Origin: Salinisphaera sp052044135
Lineage (GTDB): Bacteria; Pseudomonadota; Gammaproteobacteria; Nevskiales; Salinisphaeraceae
NCBI RefSeq assembly: GCF_052044135.1
Contig: NZ_JBQDYF010000006.1
Location: forward strand, 62,001-126,000
Length of the DNA stretch: 64,000 nt
Reading direction: 5' to 3'
Shown: one piece after another, positions 58,912 through 64,000 of the stretch
How the letters are laid out: every line of letters starts with the position of its first letter
How positions within the stretch are numbered: the first letter of the stretch is position 1
The notes under the pieces: model-generated
Seen by the model: the letters and a program-made list of their open reading frames with translations, nothing else
Databases searched by the model: none
What the model was told of the DNA's origin: nothing
Position numbers and translations under genes: made by a program

Positions 58912-59796
58912 ATGATCGAGCGGCGCGTTGTTTTCGGCCATCGCTGGCTGCCGCTCGCGCTGATCGCGCCGCAGCTGGCGATTACGGCCGTGTTCTTCTT
59001 CTGGCCCGCCTACGAAACCGTGGTGTCGGCCTTCTATGCCCAGGGCGCGTTCGGCGGCGGCGAGCATTTCGTGGGGCTGGCGAACTTCGTCGCGCTCTGG
59101 CACGACACGAACTATCTGCATTCGTTCTGGGTGACGCTGGTGTTCAGCGCGGCAACCACGGCCCTGTCGCTGTCGGTTTCGCTGCTGCTGGCGGTCAATG
59201 CCCAACGCGCGCTGGCCGGTGGGCGCATCTACCGGGCGCTGCTGACCTGGCCCTATGCCGTGGCGCCTGCGATCGCCGGCGTGCTCTGGCTTTTTCTGTT
59301 CAACCCGGGCGTGGGGCTGCTTGCCGATGCGCTTTCGGTATTCGGCGTGGCCTGGAATTTCCATATCCATGGCGGCCAGGCGATGATTCTGGTCGTGATC
59401 GCCTCGGCCTGGCGGCAGATCGCCTATAACTTCCTGTTCTTCCTGGCCGCGCTGTACAGCATGCCGGGGTCGCTGATCGAGGCGGCGGCGATCGACGGCG
59501 CGGGCCCCAGCCGACGCTTCTGGACCATCATCTTCCCGCTGCTGTCGCCGACCACGTTCTTTCTGCTGGTGATCGATCTGGTGTATGCCTTCTTCGAAAC
59601 CTTCGGCGTGATCGACACGGTCACCCACGGCGGGCCGGCCAACGCCACCAACATTCTGGTCTATGAAGTGTTCCAGACTGGCATGCAGGGCATGGACATC
59701 GGCGGCGCGGCCGCCCAGTCGGTGGTGTTGATGCTGTTCATCATCGGGCTGACGGTGCTGCAGTTCCGTTTCATCGAAGGCCGGGTGCGCTACTGA
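58912..59796 (+). CDS. ugpA: Glycerol-3-phosphate ABC transporter permease
   Basis: The 294-residue permease has six helices and the cytoplasmic EAA loop EAAAIDGAGPSRRFWTIIFP, which contacts the ATPase. It starts 45 bp after ugpB, and its stop overlaps the start of ugpE (TGATG). Confidence 0.93.
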   Translation: MIERRVVFGHRWLPLALIAPQLAITAVFFFWPAYETVVSAFYAQGAFGGGEHFVGLANFVALWHDTNYLHSFWVTLVFSAATTALSLSVSLLLAVNAQRALAGGRIYRALLTWPYAVAPAIAGVLWLFLFNPGVGLLADALSVFGVAWNFHIHGGQAMILVVIASAWRQIAYNFLFFLAALYSMPGSLIEAAAIDGAGPSRRFWTIIFPLLSPTTFFLLVIDLVYAFFETFGVIDTVTHGGPANATNILVYEVFQTGMQGMDIGGAAAQSVVLMLFIIGLTVLQFRFIEGRVRY

Positions 59797-60638
59797 TGGT
59801 CGAGCGCGGCGGGTTTCGGCGGGTTCTGCCGCATCTGATCCTGCTGGGCGGGCTGCTCCTGGTCGGCGGCCCGATTGTCGTGGCCGTGATCGCTTCCAGC
59901 CATGCCGCGGCGGATCTGGTCGGTCGCTTCCCGGCCTCGTTCGGTTCGCATCTGCTGGCCAACTACGGGCATGTGCTGGCCGCCGGCGGCAACGGTTCCA
60001 GCGCACCGGCGGCCACCATGCTGTTCAACAGCCTGGTGATGGCGCTCGGCATCAGCATCGGCAAGATCGTGATCTCGATCGCTTCGGCCTATGCGATCGT
60101 GTATTTCCGGTTCCCGCTGCGGCGGACCTGCTTCTGGCTGATCTTCATCACCCTGATGCTGCCGGTGCAGGTGCGCATCCTGCCGACCTATCAGGTGGTG
60201 GCCGACCTGCACATGCTCGACAGTTATTCGGGGCTGATCGTGCCGCTGATCGCCTCGGCCACTGCCACGTTCCTTTTCCGGCAGTTTTTCTTCTCACTGC
60301 CCGACGAGTTGCTGGAGGCGGCGCGCATCGACGGCGCCGGGCCGCTGCGTTTTTTCCGGGATATCGTGCTGCCGCTGTCGCGGACCACCATTGCCGCACT
60401 GTTCGTGGTGGAGTTCATCTACGGCTGGAACCTCTATCTCTGGCCGCTGATCGTAACCACGCAGGAGAACATGACCACCATCGTCATGGGCATCCAGCAC
60501 ATGATCGCGGTGGCCGACGAGGCGCCGTCCTGGAACTGGATCATGGCCACCGCGGTATTGGCGATGCTGCCGCCGCTGGCGGTGGTCATCCTCATGCAGC
60601 GCCAGTTCGTAAAGAGTTTCGTGGATACGGAGAAATAG
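59796..60638 (+). CDS. ugpE: Glycerol-3-phosphate ABC transporter permease
   Basis: The 280-residue second permease has six helices and the EAA loop EAARIDGAGPLRFFRDIVLP. The segment YGWNLYLWPLIVT is typical of UgpE. It starts inside the ugpA stop and is followed after five bases by ugpC. Confidence 0.93.
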   Translation: MVERGGFRRVLPHLILLGGLLLVGGPIVVAVIASSHAAADLVGRFPASFGSHLLANYGHVLAAGGNGSSAPAATMLFNSLVMALGISIGKIVISIASAYAIVYFRFPLRRTCFWLIFITLMLPVQVRILPTYQVVADLHMLDSYSGLIVPLIASATATFLFRQFFFSLPDELLEAARIDGAGPLRFFRDIVLPLSRTTIAALFVVEFIYGWNLYLWPLIVTTQENMTTIVMGIQHMIAVADEAPSWNWIMATAVLAMLPPLAVVILMQRQFVKSFVDTEK

Positions 60639-60643
60639 CGCGC

Positions 60644-61729
60644 ATGGCTGCGATCGAGTTCGACAATGTCGTCAAGCGCTACGGCGACGATGCCGTCATC
60701 CACGGGCTGGATCTGGCGATCCAGGCCGGGGAGTTCCTGATCGTGGTCGGGCCTTCCGGCTGCGGCAAGTCCACGCTTTTGCGCCTGCTGGCCGGCCTGG
60801 AGCCGATCAGCGACGGCACCGTGCGCATCGACGGACGCGTGGTCAACGACCTGGAGCCGCGCGAGCGCAATGTGGCCATGGTATTCCAGAATTACGCCCT
60901 GTATCCACATATGACCGTGTTCAACAACATGGCCTACGGGCTGCGCATCCAGCGCCGGCCCAAGCACGATATCAAGGCGCGCATCGAGCGCGCCGCGCAA
61001 ATCCTGCAGCTCGACCCGGGCCTGCTCAAGCGGCGCCCCAAGCAATTGTCCGGCGGCCAGCGTCAGCGGGTGGCGATGGGGCGCGCGATCGTGCGCGAGC
61101 CGAAGGTGTTTCTGTTCGACGAGCCGTTGTCGAATCTCGATGCCAAGCTGCGCGTGCAGATGCGTATCGAGATCAAGCGGCTGCATCGGATGCTGGGCAT
61201 TACCACGCTGTACGTGACCCACGATCAGGTCGAGGCGATGACGCTGGGCGAGCGGCTGGTGGTGATGAACGGCGGCCGGATCGAACAGGTCGGCCCGCCC
61301 GCCGTGCTCTACGATCATCCGGCGACACGTTTCGTGGCCGGTTTTCTCGGCTCGCCGGCAATGAATTTCATGCCCGGGCGGTTGGCGGCCGACGGTCGCT
61401 GCGTCATGCTGGCCGACGGCGCCCGGCTGGCCCTCGAGCGGCGCTACGCCGGCGGCGAACAGGATGTGGACGTCGGCATACGCCCCGAACACCTGAGTCC
61501 GGCCGAGCACGGCATCTTCACCCAGCGTGTGGAAATGGTGGAGCATCTGGGCGCCGACAGCCTGATCCATGCCGCCGACGCACACCGGGCGCTGGTCTGC
61601 CGGGTGGCCGGCCATTCACCGCTCACTGCCGGTGACGAACTGCGACTCGGGCCGGCCGAAGCCGCGCCGGTGCATCTGTTCGATCAGGCCACGGGCGTCC
61701 GACTGGAAGCCTGCGACACCGCCGCGTAG
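60644..61729 (+). CDS. ugpC: Glycerol-3-phosphate ABC transporter ATP-binding protein
   Basis: The 361-residue ATPase has Walker A GPSGCGKST, signature LSGGQRQRV, Walker B VFLFDEPLSNLDAK and the switch histidine in YVTHD. A C-terminal TOBE-type regulatory domain covers about residues 235-350. It powers UgpAE import of glycerol-3-phosphate. It ends the operon. Confidence 0.94.
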   Translation: MAAIEFDNVVKRYGDDAVIHGLDLAIQAGEFLIVVGPSGCGKSTLLRLLAGLEPISDGTVRIDGRVVNDLEPRERNVAMVFQNYALYPHMTVFNNMAYGLRIQRRPKHDIKARIERAAQILQLDPGLLKRRPKQLSGGQRQRVAMGRAIVREPKVFLFDEPLSNLDAKLRVQMRIEIKRLHRMLGITTLYVTHDQVEAMTLGERLVVMNGGRIEQVGPPAVLYDHPATRFVAGFLGSPAMNFMPGRLAADGRCVMLADGARLALERRYAGGEQDVDVGIRPEHLSPAEHGIFTQRVEMVEHLGADSLIHAADAHRALVCRVAGHSPLTAGDELRLGPAEAAPVHLFDQATGVRLEACDTAA

Positions 61730-61923
61730 CGCGCCGGTCCTGTCTGTATCCGGCGGGCAACGGCTCCAGGCCACGTGCCCGGTCGGGCCCTGCCGCCTCA
61801 TCACACCGGTGGGCGCGCATGCGAGGCGACGGCGCAACCGCACGCGCGCAGGGCTGGACTTTGCGCGCCCGATGGGTTTGATTTGACACAGGGCCAGATC
61901 ACGATCAGCGAACAAGACGAGCC

Positions 61924-62898
61924 ATGTCCACGACAATACGAGCCCTGATCACGATCCTGGCGGCGTTGCTATGCGTGGGCGCTCTGGCCGGTTGCAAGAT
62001 CGATTGGCTTGATGCCCTGGGTATCCACAAGCACAACGACAATACCGCCCGGGTCGGCAACACGAACGTGCCCGGGCTTGATGTCGCCGTCTCGGACTAC
62101 GGCTTCGCCCAGACCTACGCCAATCTCGAACAGGCAATGGGCAGCAACAACTATTACCGCACGCTCAAGACGGATCTGCAGTCCGAGGCCGGCAACGCCG
62201 GTCGCAGTATCCGGCCGACACGCGTGATTCTGTACCAGGACCCCGGCCGGATGACGCCGCTGATTGCGGCCGATCGGCGTGCCGGACTGGATCTGCCGCC
62301 GGCGATGCTGGTCTATCAGGACAGCAGGAACAACGTCGGCGTGGCCTACAACAGCAGCGATTATCTGGCGGCACGCTACGACCTCGCGGCTGCAAAGGAC
62401 GCGCTCGACGGGCTGGGCCGGGACGAGGCGACGCTGGCGAACGATGCATCGGGCCAGAATATCTCCCGTACCGGCAGCGTCAGCAGCATCGGTCAGGGCG
62501 AGGGGCTTGTGGATCGCACCAGCGCCCACGGTTTCGATACCACGCTGGCCAACCTGATCAGTGCGATCAAGAACAACAGCAACCTGCAACTGCTGCAGCA
62601 GTTCGATCATCGGGCGGCCGCGCACAGTATCGGCAGCATGCTCGACGCCAACGATGATCCGTCGACCCTGGTGGTGTTCGATGCCGGCGCCGAACAGGCC
62701 CGGGTGATCGCCGGCGGGCAGACCGTGGCGGTCGATCTGCCGGCCCGCATTCTGGTCAGCCAGGACACCGACGGCACGGTGCATGTGAGCTACAGTCAAC
62801 CGAGCTATCTCGAGACCCGTCACAACGTCGCGGCTGCGAACGCCATCCGCGATTTCGACGGCACCCTCCGCAGCCTGGTCGGCAAGGCGGTCAATTAG
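61924..62898 (+). CDS. Putative lipoprotein with two DUF302-like domains
   Basis: The 324-residue protein begins with a signal peptide ending in a lipobox (ALAGC, Cys at about residue 23), so it should be lipid-anchored. Two similar domains follow (about residues 52-165 and 195-315). Each shows the DUF302 pattern of an FxxTxxNL helix and a PxxxLVxQDxxxxVxVxYxxxxYL strand pair. DUF302 proteins have no agreed function. The duplicate arrangement is my reading of internal similarity. Confidence 0.7.
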   Translation: MSTTIRALITILAALLCVGALAGCKIDWLDALGIHKHNDNTARVGNTNVPGLDVAVSDYGFAQTYANLEQAMGSNNYYRTLKTDLQSEAGNAGRSIRPTRVILYQDPGRMTPLIAADRRAGLDLPPAMLVYQDSRNNVGVAYNSSDYLAARYDLAAAKDALDGLGRDEATLANDASGQNISRTGSVSSIGQGEGLVDRTSAHGFDTTLANLISAIKNNSNLQLLQQFDHRAAAHSIGSMLDANDDPSTLVVFDAGAEQARVIAGGQTVAVDLPARILVSQDTDGTVHVSYSQPSYLETRHNVAAANAIRDFDGTLRSLVGKAVN

Positions 62899-62965
62899 GG
62901 CCCGTGACGGTGTGGACAAATCCTTGTTCCGTCTGCCGGATGTTAAAAAAAGCAGTTATCAGTAG

Positions 62966-62995
62966 GTCGGGTTAGCGCGCAGCGCGTAACCCGAC
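62966..62995. terminator. REP-like hairpin, bidirectional terminator
   Basis: GTCGGGTTA and TAACCCGAC (9-bp perfect stem) enclose a self-complementary GCGCGCAGCGCG core. It sits between the convergent stops of the DUF302 and L,D-transpeptidase genes, two bases from the latter. The form is like the hairpin at 30132-30161. Confidence 0.65.
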
Positions 62996-62997
62996 GC

Positions 62998-64000
62998 TCA
63001 GTGCGTGGGCGCCGACGCTGACCTGCGGTCGGTCGGTAGGGCGGCCAGCGCCCGTGCCAGCCGGAGGTCGCGGCCATACAGGTCGCGGCGGAAATTGACC
63101 CCGTCGGCATCGACGAAGGCGGTCCAGTACATGAGATAGACCGGCAACGGCCGGGCCAGGTTCACGCGCTGGCGCTGGCCCTGGTGCATGGCCCGGTCGA
63201 TGCGTTTGGCATTCCAGTCGTCGCGGCCGGCCAGCGCGAACCGGGCCAGCGCCAGCGGTCGGGCCACGCGCACGCAGCCGTGGCTGAGATCGCGCTGGTC
63301 GCGGTTGAACAGCTGGCCGGCGGGCGTGCTGTGCAGATACACCGCATAACGATTCGGAAACATGAATTTGACCAGTCCGAGCGCATTGTCGGGGCCGCCG
63401 GCCTGGCGCACCTGCAAGCGGCCCGCGACGACCGCCTGCAGGTGTTCGGGCGTGATCGCGAGCGGCGTGGCATTGGGGCCGAAGGCGCGCACGATCTGGA
63501 AGCCGTGGCGCGCCATGTACTGCGGATCGCGCTGTGCGTGCGGAATGATTTCATCGACCGCAATATGGTGCGGCACGTTCCAGAACGGCCGGAAGATGAG
63601 ATAGCGCATGCGATCGGCGAACACTGGCGTGGCGCGATTGTTGTAGGTACCGCCGACGATGACTTTCATTGTCAGCGCGGTGGTGCCGTGGTCAACCGCC
63701 TTCAGCGAAAAACCGGGGATATTGACCGCAATGTAGCGAGCGCCGAAGTCGTCCGGCATCCAGCGCCAGCGTTCGAGGTTCAGTTTGAGCGTGTCGATGC
63801 GCGCGGCCACCGGCACATCCAGCGCCGTCAGCGTATTCGGACCGACGCGGCCATCGGCGTGCAGGCCGTGTCGGCGCTGGAAATGACGTACCGCATCGGC
63901 CAGCCGCGGCGTATAGCGATCCGCGCTGCCGGCCGTGGCCGGGGCATCGCCCAGGTCGCCGCCGATGCGCAGGCGTTGGCGCAGCGCGGCAATACGCGGA
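62998..64000 (-). CDS. L,D-transpeptidase with peptidoglycan-binding domain (YcbB-like, partial)
   Basis: The frame is open to the right edge, so the N-terminus is missing. Reading from the edge, a peptidoglycan-binding repeat (FQRRHGLHADGRVGPNTL, around 63832-63885) precedes the catalytic domain. That domain has the YIAVNIPGF start, THIS-type MKVIVGGTYNNRATPVF and the active-site LSHGCVRV. It should form 3-3 cross-links or attach lipoproteins to peptidoglycan in the periplasm. The large catalytic domain and order match the YcbB/LdtD group. Confidence 0.9.
   Translation of the reverse strand, partial: PRIAALRQRLRIGGDLGDAPATAGSADRYTPRLADAVRHFQRRHGLHADGRVGPNTLTALDVPVAARIDTLKLNLERWRWMPDDFGARYIAVNIPGFSLKAVDHGTTALTMKVIVGGTYNNRATPVFADRMRYLIFRPFWNVPHHIAVDEIIPHAQRDPQYMARHGFQIVRAFGPNATPLAITPEHLQAVVAGRLQVRQAGGPDNALGLVKFMFPNRYAVYLHSTPAGQLFNRDQRDLSHGCVRVARPLALARFALAGRDDWNAKRIDRAMHQGQRQRVNLARPLPVYLMYWTAFVDADGVNFRRDLYGRDLRLARALAALPTDRRSASAPTH

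Overview
The window is GC-rich chromosomal DNA from a free-living, aerobic Gram-negative bacterium, most likely a gammaproteobacterium. Codon use, the outer-membrane porin, the TonB-dependent BtuB receptor, Hsp33, the UgpBAEC transporter and the MetH, ThiC and PurD types all fit this. A halophilic Salinisphaera-like lineage is my best guess, from recall only. I see no rRNA, tRNA, CRISPR array, phage or plasmid gene and no transposase. The gene order looks like core chromosome, but many of its gaps are filled with repeats.

Layout. 1-13 kb holds transporters and housekeeping genes: a FUSC exporter, an EamA exporter, a polytopic membrane protein, hslO, an SDR, an idonate-type dehydrogenase, and MFS, BrkB/YihY, PerM-type and MATE membrane proteins. 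13.5-16.8 kb is a two-gene signalling operon: a soluble three-PAS chemoreceptor followed by a three-CheW-domain protein. 17.3-21.5 kb encodes methionine synthase split into two genes, with a small GxxExxY (PD-(D/E)XK nuclease-like) gene inside an inverted-repeat element between them. 21.7-35.9 kb is a cobalamin locus. A cobalamin riboswitch precedes btuB and cobO. Then come cobQ, a BtuCD-type transporter and cobU, followed by cobT, cobC, cobS, cbiB, cobD and btuF. Together they import corrinoids, adenosylate and amidate them, and build the nucleotide loop. No corrin-ring genes are present here. 37-44.5 kb has a LysE/RhtB exporter, a YaaH-like protein, a histone-deacetylase-like amidohydrolase, thiC, pncA-pncB and a DUF374 acyltransferase. 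44.8-48.8 kb is a compact putative lipid or natural-product unit: a fatty acyl-AMP ligase fused to an acyl carrier protein, a cytochrome P450 and a divergent Sfp-type phosphopantetheinyl transferase. 48.8-64 kb has a NUDIX hydrolase, purD, a porin, an MBL-fold exonuclease, msrA, a patatin-like lipase with a downstream membrane protein, the ugpBAEC operon, a DUF302 lipoprotein and a partial L,D-transpeptidase.

The most unusual feature is a network of intergenic repeats. Arm A is a 29-bp sequence built from 10-bp CGCAGATCRA steps. It occurs as inverted pairs enclosing 201 bp (three copies, tandemly amplified about every 295 bp), 207 bp (two separate loci) or 457 bp. The 457-bp copy is filled almost exactly by the GxxExxY gene and sits between the two metH genes. 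A 9-bp-period arm B, whose outer end can match a DnaA box, and an outer arm C (a perfect 39-bp inverted repeat at 50.9/51.3 kb) nest with A. I suggest the nuclease-bearing copy is the complete form of a small mobile or selfish element and the others are gene-less derivatives. This is inference from architecture. Two unrelated inverted-repeat elements lie at 29.5-30.0 kb and 44.5-44.8 kb.
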